A stretch of DNA of 64,000 bases from Montanilutibacter psychrotolerans (GTDB lineage Bacteria > Pseudomonadota > Gammaproteobacteria > Xanthomonadales > Xanthomonadaceae). The stretch lies in contig NZ_RIBS01000004.1 of NCBI RefSeq assembly GCF_003719825.1, forward strand, positions 1-64,000. Reading direction: 5' to 3'. Below are positions 36,320 through 44,909 of the stretch, piece after piece. The translations under genes and the position numbers were made by a program. The notes below the pieces were generated by a model. The model saw nothing but the letters and a program-made list of their open reading frames with translations. It did not search any database and was not told where the DNA came from. Each line of letters opens with the position of its first letter. The stretch's first letter is position 1.

Positions 36320-36667
36320 GCCGCCGCGCCAAAACTGCGGAACCCCGGGGCAGCGGTAGCTTCCGGATGGATAGAACTTCTTGATCGTTGTGTCACTCAA
36401 GAGCAGAGGCTGGCGAACCAAAATAAAGCTCAGCGCGGCGGCTATCAGAATGCATAGCGATACTTTGCGTTTGAAAAATGCATTCTCGCCCGAGTAAACG
36501 TGATCGATGATCAGGGCCGTGCAGACTACAGCCACCTGCAGTGCCATCGCGAAACCAAGACGGGGCCAGTCGATCGGAGGGCTGCTTTCGCATCGAAGTG
36601 ACAAAAGCCAGCCATCCATACCCACCATGAGAACGAGAGCAATTAATGCAGCAAGGCGAATGGACAT
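36314..36667 (-). CDS. Hypothetical small membrane protein (cassette gene)
   Basis: 117 residues. Three likely transmembrane segments (about 4-24, 37-56, 67-84) and a short C-terminal tail with two cysteines. Base composition is lower in GC than the chromosome average. No family recognised. The stop lies inside an attC-like left core and the start is seven bases after a GTTAGAC core, so the gene fills a cassette exactly. Confidence 0.55.
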   Translation of the reverse strand: MSIRLAALIALVLMVGMDGWLLSLRCESSPPIDWPRLGFAMALQVAVVCTALIIDHVYSGENAFFKRKVSLCILIAAALSFILVRQPLLLSDTTIKKFYPSGSYRCPGVPQFWRGGV

Positions 36668-36673
36668 TTCTTA

Positions 36674-36728
36674 GGTCTAACTCCCGGATGACGCTAAGCC
36701 GTGAAGCAGCTTCAAAAATTATGACTGG
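36674..36728 (-). other. Partial attC-like site
   Basis: The right core GTTAGAC (a perfect GTTRRRY) is present on the minus strand, preceded by CGGCTTAGCGTCATCCGGGA and a TGAAGC/GCTTCA palindrome. The left half does not match the pattern, so it is degraded or only the right half has survived. Confidence 0.45.
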
Positions 36729-37160
36729 CTACGTGAAATGCCGCATACGGTACTCAAGGGCATCTTCTCCGACAACCTCGAATCCCAGCCTCTCATACAG
36801 CCTCCTGGCCGGATTGGCTTTGAGTACGCCAAGCGAGACGTCCGCGCCGGCAGCGGCCGCGTCGGCGAGCAATTCTTCAAGCAACGCGCGGCCAATACCC
36901 TGACCCTGAAAGTCCCGGCTCAGTTGGATTTGTATGATCTGCCACTCATCGGGGAATCGCTGCAATTTGAGCAGCCCCACTGGGTGTCCATTGCGGGTCA
37001 AAACCTCAGCGCAATCGAAGTGGTACATGAGCCGAGCGAGATGGGCCTCCTCGGTGGTGCTGCCACCGCTCGCCATCAGATGGCCATCCATCGTCTCCCG
37101 CCGCAGCGAAAGCAGAAAAGGAATGTCACCTTCGCTGGCAGGGCGTCTATCAAGTCGCAT
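36729..37160 (-). CDS. GNAT-family N-acetyltransferase (cassette gene)
   Basis: 143 residues from MRLDRRPASEGDIPFLLSLR, with AGGAG eight bases upstream. The acetyl-CoA loop QLSRDFQGQGIGRALLEELL (motif A, QGQGIG) and ANPARRLYERLGFEVVGED (motif B) identify a GNAT acetyltransferase of the small RimI-like or antibiotic-type group. Substrate unknown. Flanked by attC-like sites, so a mobile-cassette gene; acetyltransferases are common cassette cargo. Confidence 0.85.
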   Translation of the reverse strand: MRLDRRPASEGDIPFLLSLRRETMDGHLMASGGSTTEEAHLARLMYHFDCAEVLTRNGHPVGLLKLQRFPDEWQIIQIQLSRDFQGQGIGRALLEELLADAAAAGADVSLGVLKANPARRLYERLGFEVVGEDALEYRMRHFT

Positions 37161-37175
37161 GATGGCTCCTATGCC

Positions 37176-37248
37176 GCCAAACGCCGAATAAAACCGAGTC
37201 GCGAAGCGATTTCGGCCTGCAGGCTTCGGCTTGGACAAACTGCTAAAC
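37176..37248 (-). other. attC-like site
   Basis: Best match in the array. On the minus strand: left core GTTTAGC, spacer AGTTTGTCCAAGCCGA (compare GTCTAAC, AATTCGTTCAAGCCGA of the aadA attC), a CGCTTCGCGA centre, TCGGTTTTATTCGGC and right core GTTTGGC. The stop codon of the upstream gene (TAG) is within the left core. Confidence 0.75.
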
Positions 37249-37509
37249 CACACGCGAGCGAGTGAAAGCTGCGTAGCCGACATACGACCAGAAACAAATG
37301 ACCATGCCCAACCATACGAAGCTGACTTTGAAGCAGCTGGCGGCAAATTGGATGAAGCTGAATGAGTTTCCAGGGTGCTCGCCCCGCAAAAGTGGCCACC
37401 CCTCGATCTGCCAGAACGTCAGGTAGATATCCACTCCCATCCAAAGCGGCACAAGCCATCCAGCGGAAAGGACGGCTACCGCTACGGGGAAAAATCTATG
37501 TCGTGTCAT
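37243..37509 (-). CDS. Hypothetical small membrane protein (cassette gene)
   Basis: 88 residues, with likely membrane segments at about 6-28 and 53-76. Nothing recognisable. Start and stop both abut attC-like sites, which supports a real cassette gene despite its size. Confidence 0.5.
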   Translation of the reverse strand: MTRHRFFPVAVAVLSAGWLVPLWMGVDIYLTFWQIEGWPLLRGEHPGNSFSFIQFAASCFKVSFVWLGMVICFWSYVGYAAFTRSRVV

Positions 37510-37515
37510 TTGCAG

Positions 37516-37575
37516 GCTACCACCTGAATTTGAACCGATCCCCCGAAGCGGTTCGGGCTGGAAGAACTGTCAGTC
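37516..37575 (-). other. attC-like site
   Basis: On the minus strand: left core GACTGAC, spacer AGTTCTTCCAGCCCGA, CCGCTTCGGGG centre, TCGGTTCAAATTCAGG and a degenerate right core (GTGGTAGC). The spacer matches that of the site at 37176-37248 in 13 of 16 positions. Confidence 0.6.
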
Positions 37576-38493
37576 GCCAACTGCAGCGCCATGCCATTTG
37601 TACAGCAAGGCATTCGCGCGCGGCGTAGCCAGCAACCCAGTCTTGTGCAGATGCCAGACCAGGTGGATCCCAAGCAGTTGCATTTCACCAAACGCGAAGA
37701 GGTCTCTTTGCGAGGTAAATGCGTCCAACGTGTGCCTGACGGGTGGATAATCGAGATTGCCCGCGTCGGATGTGCGAATCCAGGGTTCAAGCCCCACGTT
37801 TGCGCCGAGGGCCATGCGCTGCAGCGCCTCCGTTGTCGCGACACTGCCGACCATGATCTCGATGCACGCGTAGCCGTCGCCCAGCTCGCTGCCTAGAACC
37901 TCAACCTCGGGAAGTTCTCCCAGCAGGCCGCAAACCTGCTCGAGTGTTTGCTGACAGCCGTCTTTCGCGGCCCGGCCAGCATCTATGCGTTGAAATGTTT
38001 GAGGGTCCAGCGGAAACGTCTCCAATTGTACGTCAGATGCTTCAATCACCCAGCGCGCCTCCTTGTCGAGCGAGCCTGCCCATTCGATCTCGTGGATCAC
38101 GTTGCCCTTGTCGCTGAGTCGGATCTCGCTGTACCGCCAGTCAAAATGACCCGCCACCGAGCAGGGGTTGGTCATGGCGTAGGAGAAGACCTGCGGGTAG
38201 AACAACTCTATGAATCGATCGTGGTAGGCGCCCAGCAGGCGAACCCGAAGGCTCAATGACCTGATCTCATCACGCTCGCCCTCCGCGGCCTCCTCGAATT
38301 TTGCCCACTCGAGCCAGCCGTCGTGAGGGCATCGAGGATCGTTTGCGTTGAGCAACAGACCGGATGACGCCAGTCTGTACGCAGCAGTTGGAAATCTTGG
38401 GCGGTTCCGCCTCAAGTACTCCGTGTACCGCTGAAACGGGATGCTTGGGTCGCCTTCGGTGTCGGTGTCGAGCTGCTCAGAGAGTACGTACAT
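37570..38493 (-). CDS. Hypothetical protein (cassette gene)
   Basis: 307 residues, soluble, acidic, no signal peptide. FDWRYSEIRL near residue 116 resembles FDWRYSPLRP in the protein at 38910-39461, which may be chance. I recognise no domain. The stop is inside an attC-like left core. Confidence 0.55.
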   Translation of the reverse strand: MYVLSEQLDTDTEGDPSIPFQRYTEYLRRNRPRFPTAAYRLASSGLLLNANDPRCPHDGWLEWAKFEEAAEGERDEIRSLSLRVRLLGAYHDRFIELFYPQVFSYAMTNPCSVAGHFDWRYSEIRLSDKGNVIHEIEWAGSLDKEARWVIEASDVQLETFPLDPQTFQRIDAGRAAKDGCQQTLEQVCGLLGELPEVEVLGSELGDGYACIEIMVGSVATTEALQRMALGANVGLEPWIRTSDAGNLDYPPVRHTLDAFTSQRDLFAFGEMQLLGIHLVWHLHKTGLLATPRANALLYKWHGAAVGD

Positions 38494-38495
38494 GA

Positions 38496-38552
38496 GGTCT
38501 TGGTCCGATTTGAGGCGAGCCTCTGAGCGCTAGCCGGAAGGAATTGTCAGGG
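38496..38552 (-). other. Degenerate attC-like site
   Basis: On the minus strand: CCCTGAC followed by AATTCCTTCCGGCTAGCGC (compare AATTCGTTCAAGCCGACGC of classical attC) and GGCTCGCCTCAAATCGG. The right core is not recognisable. The stop of the upstream gene falls in the left core. Confidence 0.45.
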
Positions 38553-38873
38553 CCCATTGAGCGCCACCGAAATCGCCTGCCTTAGGAGTTTCTCATCGTC
38601 CACAAGCTGACGATAGCCGGCGTGCGATAGCTGGCCGTCGTTGACTTGCCGCTCAATGAACAGTGCCAGGCGCCGCTCATCCGGGTCCGGCTTATCAAAG
38701 TCTAAATCAATACCTCCGACATCCGGTGACTTGAAAATGTCCACGCCAATGCCGTGTGGCCGAACAAACCAGCATGTGTTTGGAATGGCCTGGAAGTGGC
38801 GCTCCCCGCTAAGAATGTCCTGAGGCTCCGCCAGTCCGAATGAGCGAACAAGAAGTTGCTTGGCCCAGGCCAC
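38547..38873 (-). pseudogene. Hypothetical protein, probably frameshifted at its 5' end
   Basis: 108 codons in the main frame from a GTG (AWAKQLLVRSFGLAEPQDIL), with no ribosome-binding site. The natural start seems to be an ATG overlapping the end of the upstream gene (MSSESEDK), which lies in another frame; joining it to IPLWYANVAWAKQ would need a one-base change near base 38905. This suggests a recent frameshift. The remaining protein (RRLALFIERQVNDGQLSHAG) is of unknown function. Confidence 0.45.
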
Positions 38874-38909
38874 GTTGGCGTACCAGAGTGGGATGGCTTG
38901 TCTTCACTC

Positions 38910-39461
38910 TCACTGCTCATCCTCCGGACGCAGCGGAGAATACCGCCAGTCGAACCGGTCGATGAGTTGCCGGGCCAGGGGATCGAGCGCCGCATGATAG
39001 TGGTGGGTGTGAGGCGCAGGCACCACGGGCTCACCGGGCCCGAATCCAAGTGACCTGAGCCCAGCGGCGAAACATTCAAGGTGGCCGTACGCGTGCAGAA
39101 GGTTGTGGCGATCCCAAACGAGGGTGGCTCGTTGTTTGGGAGAGTAGACCCACAAGTCAAACCGGGCGTCGGCCGACAGGAATGAGCTGAACTCCGCGAA
39201 GAAGCCTTCGACTTCTTGCAGAGAAAGCTCCGGGCTCTGGTAGCGCCCGAGCTCGGCTTCACCTCCGCTGGTATGAAGGACATAAAGCAGGACCAGCGGC
39301 CCCTCCAGACAGCGCGTCAGGCGCAGCAGAACGTCTGGATCGGAGCCTGGAATGCCGGCGAGAATTCGTTGATATGGCGCTTCCGGCGCTGGCATAAGAA
39401 AGACGCGCGGGTGTGAGTATTCCGCCTCCTGCGCGTCAATGAAGTGCCCGAGTCTGTACAT
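38910..39461 (-). CDS. Hypothetical protein (cassette gene)
   Basis: 183 residues from MYRLGHFIDAQEAEYSHPRV; the longer open frame adds 27 residues that look unlike protein. GPLVLLYVLHTSGGEAELGR and RATLVWDRHNLLHAYGHLEC are the most structured parts. Family not recognised. The next gene overlaps its end, so the two probably share one cassette. Confidence 0.55.
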   Translation of the reverse strand: MYRLGHFIDAQEAEYSHPRVFLMPAPEAPYQRILAGIPGSDPDVLLRLTRCLEGPLVLLYVLHTSGGEAELGRYQSPELSLQEVEGFFAEFSSFLSADARFDLWVYSPKQRATLVWDRHNLLHAYGHLECFAAGLRSLGFGPGEPVVPAPHTHHYHAALDPLARQLIDRFDWRYSPLRPEDEQ

Positions 39462-39559
39462 GCCACCAACCTGAACTTGGGGGCGCCGCGAGCGGTCGCC
39501 GTTTGGCCACGCCGGCGGCTCAAGACGCGCAGTACGCGCCACCGGTATCGCAGCGCAGC

Positions 39560-39622
39560 ATCCGCATCACAGATGAAGAGCCGAGCGTGCCGTCGGCTGC
39601 AGCTGCATCGATTGCGTGGCGC
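39560..39622 (-). other. Possible degenerate attC-like site at the end of the NIPSNAP gene
   Basis: On the minus strand an AGCCGA...TCGGCT inverted repeat lies after GCCACGC and AATCGATGCAGCTGC. It overlaps the last 15 codons of the gene, giving the odd tail LQPTARSALHL. Weak evidence. Confidence 0.3.
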
Positions 39623-40349
39623 CGGCAAGACGAGGCTCAAGTGTAGGGGAGACTTCCTGATCCCACGAGCCGCCGTTGACGAAGGTTTCGTAATGCACGG
39701 CATCGCGGAATACGGCGATGCCTACGAGCACGTACTCCCCAGTGCGGACGGGCAATTTGGGGAAGTTGTTCGCAGTTTCCTCGGTGATGTACCAGGCGAT
39801 ATCGTGCGCACCGCCACGGGCGAGCGCTGCCGTCATGGAATCCCTGCAAAAGGCGAGCAGCTTTTCGTCGGCAGGGCCGGCCAAGGGGAAAACCGTGATG
39901 TCGACGAGACCCGGCGGAATCGCCGAGGCTCCGTGCCCGGCGCGACGATCTTTTGCTAAGCGGAGGCCGGATCCGGCCCAGGCCGGGCGCAACAGCAGCA
40001 CGTTATCGGAGTCGACCATGGTGGCATTGGCCTCGTTCCGGTGCGTCTGCCATATCGGGCCGGTGTAGAAGCCCGCTAGCGCCGCCGGGCGCGCCGACAT
40101 GTCCGCGAATCCTCGCAGCCAGACGAACATGTCCGGATTGTCGGGAATGCGGAATTGCCCAAACAGGGCCATGCCCAGCGCTTCCTGGGACTCCACGAAC
40201 GCTCGATCGAACAACTCGATCAAGACGTCGCGCATTCCCGGATGGAGGGTGTATTGCCGAAGTTCGACGACGCTGCATTCATTCGCGGCATCGCTTCCGC
40301 AGGAATCGGGGCCGACGGGCAGGGCGTCGGGGATGGAGGTGTTGTTCAT
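39567..40349 (-). CDS. NIPSNAP-family protein
   Basis: 260 residues from MNNTSIPDALPVGPDSCGSD, AGGAT upstream. The N-terminal VVELRQYTLHPGMRDVLIEL and the second half (VDITVFPLAGPADEKLLAFC) form the dimeric alpha-beta barrel of NIPSNAP proteins, whose biochemical role in bacteria is poorly known. The tail looks appended by an attC-like sequence. Probably the first gene of the cassette region. Confidence 0.8.
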   Translation of the reverse strand: MNNTSIPDALPVGPDSCGSDAANECSVVELRQYTLHPGMRDVLIELFDRAFVESQEALGMALFGQFRIPDNPDMFVWLRGFADMSARPAALAGFYTGPIWQTHRNEANATMVDSDNVLLLRPAWAGSGLRLAKDRRAGHGASAIPPGLVDITVFPLAGPADEKLLAFCRDSMTAALARGGAHDIAWYITEETANNFPKLPVRTGEYVLVGIAVFRDAVHYETFVNGGSWDQEVSPTLEPRLAGATQSMQLQPTARSALHL

Positions 40350-40749
40350 GTTGGATCCTGCAATGGAAGTGGATTGGGCGGCTGAGGCCATGGGCTGCCA
40401 TCACCAACGTCAGGCAGGCCAACAGGCGGAGGGAGTCATTCAAGGGCCTGAGTGGCCCGCCGGCAGGCTAATTTCCATCCAGGACAAGATCCGCCCTGTA
40501 TCGGCGCGGGCTCTGCGGATGGAAGCCACTACGTGGATATGCAGGGCGGGTTTCAAAACCCGCGTCTCGCGAGTTGTCCCAAACCCACGCGCCGTGGCGA
40601 CCGCGCCGTCGCGACTTAGTTCCTGAACTTTGCAGTTCACAATTCAGGCCGGATTGGGAGTCGCCGCGGATACTGCGACGCACCGGGGCACCGGCACTCC
40701 GTGCCAGGCACCGGCCCGATACCGAAAAATAACGAGAGGCCTAGACCTT
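40350..40749. other. Intergenic region upstream of the first Ax21 gene
   Basis: About 400 bases with no supportable gene. There is a hairpin GCGGGTTT/AAACCCGC at 40546-40563 and an imperfect TGAACT/AGTTCA inverted repeat near 40623, close enough upstream of the Ax21 gene to be part of its regulation. No confident promoter. Confidence 0.4.
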
Positions 40750-41304
40750 ATGAAGCGCTCCCTGCTCGCCCTTACCCTGATGGCTGCCCTGCCCTTCACG
40801 GCCTCCGCGGCCGAAGGCATTTCCTACAACTACATCGAAGGCGGTTACGCCGCGACCAACACCGACGGCGGCGACGCTGACGGCTGGGCGCTGGCGGGCT
40901 CGGGCGCGATCGCGCCGAACTTCCACATCTTCGGCAACTTCAGCAAGCAGGAGATCGACGACACCAACATCGATTTCGACCAGTACCGCGTCGGCATTGG
41001 CTACAACCACGAGCTGAATTCGAAGGTCGATCTGCTGACCCGCGTTGCCTACGAGAAGTTCGACGCCGGCGCTGGCGCTGACTTCGACGGCTACAGCGTC
41101 GAGGCGGGCGTGCGTGGCGCGATGGCCCCGAGCTTCGAAGGCTATGCGCTGGCCGGCTACGAGGATGGCAGCGACTACGACGGCGACTTCTACGGCCGCC
41201 TGGGCGCCACCGTGAAGTTCAACAAGACCTGGGGCATCAACGGCGACGTGAAGTTCGCCGACGGCGACACCCAGTGGTTCGTCGGCCCGCGAATTACGTT
41301 CTAA
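40750..41304 (+). CDS. Ax21-family outer-membrane protein 1
   Basis: 184 residues. Signal peptide MKRSLLALTLMAALPFTASA, cleaved before AEG. The mature protein (ISYNYIEGGYAATNTDGGDA, KFNKTWGINGDVKFADGD, ending in aromatic ITF) is a small eight-stranded beta-barrel of the Ax21 family, outer-membrane and vesicle proteins of Xanthomonas and Stenotrophomonas linked to DSF quorum sensing. Followed by its own terminator. Confidence 0.85.
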   Translation: MKRSLLALTLMAALPFTASAAEGISYNYIEGGYAATNTDGGDADGWALAGSGAIAPNFHIFGNFSKQEIDDTNIDFDQYRVGIGYNHELNSKVDLLTRVAYEKFDAGAGADFDGYSVEAGVRGAMAPSFEGYALAGYEDGSDYDGDFYGRLGATVKFNKTWGINGDVKFADGDTQWFVGPRITF

Positions 41305-41354
41305 GTACCGACAACCATCGCGAATCTCTCTCTCCCCCGAAAATCGCGATGTTG

Positions 41355-41382
41355 AAGCCCGGCTCCGGCCGGGCTTTTTTTT
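41355..41382 (+). terminator. Intrinsic terminator after Ax21 gene 1
   Basis: AGCCCGGC stem, four-base loop, GCCGGGCT, then eight T. Confidence 0.93.
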
Positions 41383-41551
41383 GCCAGCCCGGGCAGACAT
41401 TCCGTCAACGTGCGGTCAACGTGCCGCCATCTGCAACATGAACAGGCGCATACCGATGCGGTCGATGGTCACTTCTCAAATGTAAATTTCTCGTTATCCT
41501 GCGCCGCAACCGCCACAGAGCGGCCTCTCCCAAGAAAGCAGGAATTCCCCC

Positions 41552-42148
41552 ATGAAGAAGCTTCTCGTGCTGGCGCTGACGCTGGCTGCCGCGCCTTTCG
41601 CCGCCACCGCTGGCGAGCACAGCTACACCTACGTCGAACTCGACGCGAACCGCCAGGTCATCGAATCCACCGGCAGCGATCTCGACCTCGACGGCTTCGC
41701 CGTGAAGGGTTCGTTCGAGTTCGCCGAAAGCTTCAGCGTGTTCGGCGGCTACCAGCGCGGTGAAGAGTCCCTGCGCTCCAACTTCGGCCCGTCCGTCGAC
41801 TTCACTGGCGAGCAGGCCCACATCGGCCTGGGCTACCACCACGGCGTGTCGGACAGCACCGACCTGCTGGTCGAGGTCAGCTACATCAAGTCGCAGGCCG
41901 ACATCGAAGGCTTCGAGGTCATCGACGGCGACGACGGCCGCGTGTCGGTCGGCGTGCAGTCGGCCCTGGGCGAGAAGGTCGACGCCTGGGTCAAGGCCAA
42001 CTACACCGATGGCGACGTGTACGACAGCGAGTTCAGCGCCACCGCCGGCCTGCTGGTCAAGTTCAACAAGACCTGGGGTCTGGTTGGCGAGATCGAAGCC
42101 GGTGATGACGTCACCAACTACGGCATCGGCGTGCGCGCCAGCTTCTGA
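41552..42148 (+). CDS. Ax21-family outer-membrane protein 2
   Basis: 198 residues. Signal peptide MKKLLVLALTLAAAPFAATA. Same barrel pattern as gene 1: HSYTYVELDANRQVIEST, AHIGLGYHHGVSDSTDLLVE, KFNKTWGLVGEIEAGDDV, ending in VRASF. Duplicated from the neighbours but diverged in the loops, which suggests different surface exposure. Own terminator downstream. Confidence 0.85.
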   Translation: MKKLLVLALTLAAAPFAATAGEHSYTYVELDANRQVIESTGSDLDLDGFAVKGSFEFAESFSVFGGYQRGEESLRSNFGPSVDFTGEQAHIGLGYHHGVSDSTDLLVEVSYIKSQADIEGFEVIDGDDGRVSVGVQSALGEKVDAWVKANYTDGDVYDSEFSATAGLLVKFNKTWGLVGEIEAGDDVTNYGIGVRASF

Positions 42149-42167
42149 TCCACCGAAGCGATGCAGG

Positions 42168-42194
42168 AGCCCGGCTTCGGCCGGGCTTTTTTTT
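42168..42194 (+). terminator. Intrinsic terminator after Ax21 gene 2
   Basis: AGCCCGGC stem, TTCG loop, GCCGGGCT, then eight T; nearly identical to the one after gene 1. Confidence 0.93.
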
Positions 42195-42344
42195 GCTTGC
42201 ACTGGCTCCCTGGCGACGCGGCTGGGACCCGGGCGATTCGCCCCCAACAGGCATGACCGCAGGGCTTTGCGGATCCGTGAAACTTTCGTTATCTTGCGCG
42301 GCCGCCGAAGAGCGGGTAACGAAAATTTCACCTCAGGGGATCCC

Positions 42345-42923
42345 ATGAAGAAGCTTCTCGTGCTGGCGCTGTCGCTGGCTGCCGCACCGTTCGCCGCCTC
42401 CGCTGGCGAGCTCAGCTACACCTACATCGAAGCCGGCTACAGCGAGTCCAAGGCCGAAGACCTGACCCTGGACGGTTTCTCGGTGAAGGGTTCGCTGGCG
42501 TTCGCCGACAACTTCTACGGCGCCGTCAACGCGCACCAGAACAAGTACAACGGCGACAACCGTGTCGAGCCGATCGAGCTCGCGCTCGGTTACAACAAGA
42601 CCATCGGCGCCAGCAAGGTCGATTTCGTTGCCGAAGTCGGCTACCTCGGCTTCAACTCCGAGCTGGGCGGCGAAGATTTCCACAACGACGGCTTCCGCGT
42701 CGGCACCGGCATTCGCGCCGCGGCTGGCAAGCACGTCGAGCTGGGCGCCAAGGTGACCTACACCGAGATCGAGAACATGGACTCGCTGGTTGGCGTGAAC
42801 CTCAACGGCCAGGTCAAGATCAACAAGACCTGGGGCGTGGTCGCCGAGTACCACTTCAACGAGTACAACTTCCTGGGCACCGACGTCGACACCTGGAACG
42901 TCGGTATCCGCGCCAGCTTCTGA
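42345..42923 (+). CDS. Ax21-family outer-membrane protein 3
   Basis: 192 residues. Signal peptide MKKLLVLALSLAAAPFAASA, almost identical to that of gene 2, with AGGGGA ahead of the start. Mature barrel: LSYTYIEAGYSESKAEDLTL, KINKTWGVVAEYHFNEYNF, ending VGIRASF. Third member of the tandem set; the upstream spacer shares a GTTATCxTGCGC stretch with that of gene 2, so promoter regions were duplicated along with the genes. Confidence 0.85.
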   Translation: MKKLLVLALSLAAAPFAASAGELSYTYIEAGYSESKAEDLTLDGFSVKGSLAFADNFYGAVNAHQNKYNGDNRVEPIELALGYNKTIGASKVDFVAEVGYLGFNSELGGEDFHNDGFRVGTGIRAAAGKHVELGAKVTYTEIENMDSLVGVNLNGQVKINKTWGVVAEYHFNEYNFLGTDVDTWNVGIRASF

Positions 42924-42959
42924 TCCAACGAAGCACAGCGGTACAGGACCAGCAACAAG

Positions 42960-42985
42960 AAACCCGGCCTAGGCCGGGTTTTTTG
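42960..42985. terminator. Terminator shared by Ax21 gene 3 and gpsA
   Basis: AACCCGGCC, TA, GGCCGGGTT followed by TTTTG on the plus strand; the minus strand side is also A-rich, so it can serve both convergent genes. Confidence 0.9.
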
Positions 42986-43009
42986 TTGGTCCGTGTCGTA
43001 ACGAACACG

Positions 43010-44053
43010 TCAGTCGAACAGGCCACTGGGGTACTCGGGCTTCTGCTCGCGCGACAGCAGCAGACGCAGGCCTTCGGCCGGCGTGATCTCACCGTGCAAC
43101 ACCGCCTGCACGGCGCTGGAGATCGGCAGCTCGATGCCATGCCTGTCGGCCTGGCGCATGACCTCGTCGGCGGTCTGCACCGACTCGACCACCTGGCCGA
43201 TCGCACGCACCGCGTCCTCGATCGATTGGCCTTGGCCCAGCGCGAGGCCGAGTCGACGGTTGCGCGAGAGATCGCCGGTGCAGGTCAGCACCAGGTCGCC
43301 CAGGCCGGCAAGGCCCATGAGGGTCTCGGCCTTGCCGCCGATGGCCTGGTTGAGGCGCAGCATCTCGTTGAGACCGCGGGTGATCATGCCGGCACGCGCG
43401 TTGAGACCCAGCTGCATGCCGTCGGCAACGCCGGTGGCCACTGCGAGCACGTTCTTCATCGCGCCACCGAGCTCGGCGCCCAGCATGTCGTCGCCGGTGT
43501 AGGCGCGGAAACTGGGACCGTGGTGGACATCGGCCACCAGTTGGGCGAAATCGGGCCAGTCCGAGTGCACGGTCAGTGCGGTCGGCAAACCTATTGCGAC
43601 TTCCTTGGCGAACGAGGGTCCGGTGACCACCGCCAACGGCACGTCGACGCCGAGCACTTCCTCGGCAACCTCGTGCAGGAAGCGGCCGCTGCCGGGCTCG
43701 AAGCCCTTGGTCGCCCATGCCACGCCGGCGTGGCCCGGACGGTACGGGGCCAACGCGCGCAGGGTTTCCGCGAACGCATGCGACGGCACCACCACCAGGA
43801 CCAGGTCGACCTCGGCCAGTGCCGCGGCCAGGTCGGTGGTCGCACGCAGCGATGGCGGCAACGCGATGCCGGGCAGGTAGCGCGGGTTCTCGTGGCGCTG
43901 GTCGATCGCCGCGATGCCATCGGCATCACGGCCCCACAGCACGGTCGGATGACCGTGCCGGGCGATCAACGCGGCAAGCGCGGTGCCCCAGGAACCGGCA
44001 CCGAGCACGGCGACGGACGGCTTGCCAGCTTCCGCAACGGCGGGATCCGTCAT
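43010..44053 (-). CDS. gpsA: Glycerol-3-phosphate dehydrogenase [NAD(P)+]
   Basis: 347 residues. Cytoplasmic enzyme reducing dihydroxyacetone phosphate to sn-glycerol 3-phosphate for phospholipid synthesis. Nucleotide-binding [10 protein letters not shown] at residue 19, GPSFAKEVA, the catalytic lysine in [20 protein letters not shown] and [10 protein letters not shown] are typical. Located nine bases after secB, the usual order in gammaproteobacteria. Full length, normal features. Confidence 0.97.
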   Translation of the reverse strand: MTDPAVAEAGKPSVAVLGAGSWGTALAALIARHGHPTVLWGRDADGIAAIDQRHENPRYLPGIALPPSLRATTDLAAALAEVDLVLVVVPSHAFAETLRALAPYRPGHAGVAWATKGFEPGSGRFLHEVAEEVLGVDVPLAVVTGPSFAKEVAIGLPTALTVHSDWPDFAQLVADVHHGPSFRAYTGDDMLGAELGGAMKNVLAVATGVADGMQLGLNARAGMITRGLNEMLRLNQAIGGKAETLMGLAGLGDLVLTCTGDLSRNRRLGLALGQGQSIEDAVRAIGQVVESVQTADEVMRQADRHGIELPISSAVQAVLHGEITPAEGLRLLLSREQKPEYPSGLFD

Positions 44054-44062
44054 GCGGCCGAC

Positions 44063-44575
44063 TCAGGCGTTGCCGGCGGTCTCGGCGTCGGCAAGGCCAC
44101 CGGCCTGCTGCGACGCGCGCTGGCGCAGACCTTCGGCGTACAGCGCGTCGAAGTTGATCGGCTGCAGGAAGAACGGCGGGAAGCCACCGGCCTGGATGAG
44201 ATCGCTGATCAGCTGGCGCGCGTACGGGTACAGCACGTTCGGGCAATGCGTGCCGAGCATGCCATCGAGCGTGGCGGCGTCGAAGCCGGCCAGACCGAAC
44301 ACGCCCGCCTGCTTCACCTCGACCAGGTACATCGGCTTGTCTTCGGCATTGCAGGTCAGCGTGATGCCGAGCACGACTTCGTAGGCGTTGTCGTTGAGAC
44401 GGGTCACGCTCTGGTTGAGGTTCATCTGCAGCTGCGGCTGGGCCTGCTCGTTGAACACGGCCGGCGCACCGGGAACCTCGAACGAGACGTCCTTGACGTA
44501 CAGCTTCTCGACGGTGAACGCCGGACCGGCTGCTTCAGCGGGGGCGGCGGCGCCGTTCACGTTTTCTTCGGACAT
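44063..44575 (-). CDS. secB: Protein-export chaperone SecB
   Basis: 170 residues from [20 protein letters not shown]; the upstream part of the frame is not coding. SecB keeps pre-secretory proteins unfolded and hands them to Sec[53 protein letters not shown] and [17 protein letters not shown] are family hallmarks. The alanine-rich N-terminal and C-terminal tails are typical for xanthomonads. Confidence 0.97.
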   Translation of the reverse strand: MSEENVNGAAAPAEAAGPAFTVEKLYVKDVSFEVPGAPAVFNEQAQPQLQMNLNQSVTRLNDNAYEVVLGITLTCNAEDKPMYLVEVKQAGVFGLAGFDAATLDGMLGTHCPNVLYPYARQLISDLIQAGGFPPFFLQPINFDALYAEGLRQRASQQAGGLADAETAGNA

Positions 44576-44909
44576 CTCGTTAACTCCAGCAGAAGGCGGA
44601 AAGGGGTCGATTATGGCACGCGCATTTGCGGCGCCTGCCATCCAGTCTGGGGGCTGTCGATGACGGCACAAGGGACGGCGCAAACGAAAGCCGGCAGGCT
44701 TCGCGACCGGCGTCACCGATCTCCTGCTCTCGCGCCTGGCGTCGAGGGCGTCCGAATGGACTCACCATTGCGCGACACGGCGGCATTTCCACGTCGCGCC
44801 GCGCTTCTGGACCGCTATGCCGTCACCGACACGCGTGGTCGCGATCGAGATTCGATACACGGCGCCGGAGCGCGGGCACCGCTGTCGCGGCACGCGCGCA
44901 CGGGAAGAC
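44576..44909. other. Gap between rhodanese gene and secB, no gene seen
   Basis: About 330 bases. In E. coli the corresponding place holds grxC; I find no glutaredoxin-like CPYC motif here, nor any other supportable gene. It presumably contains the secB promoter. Confidence 0.5.
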
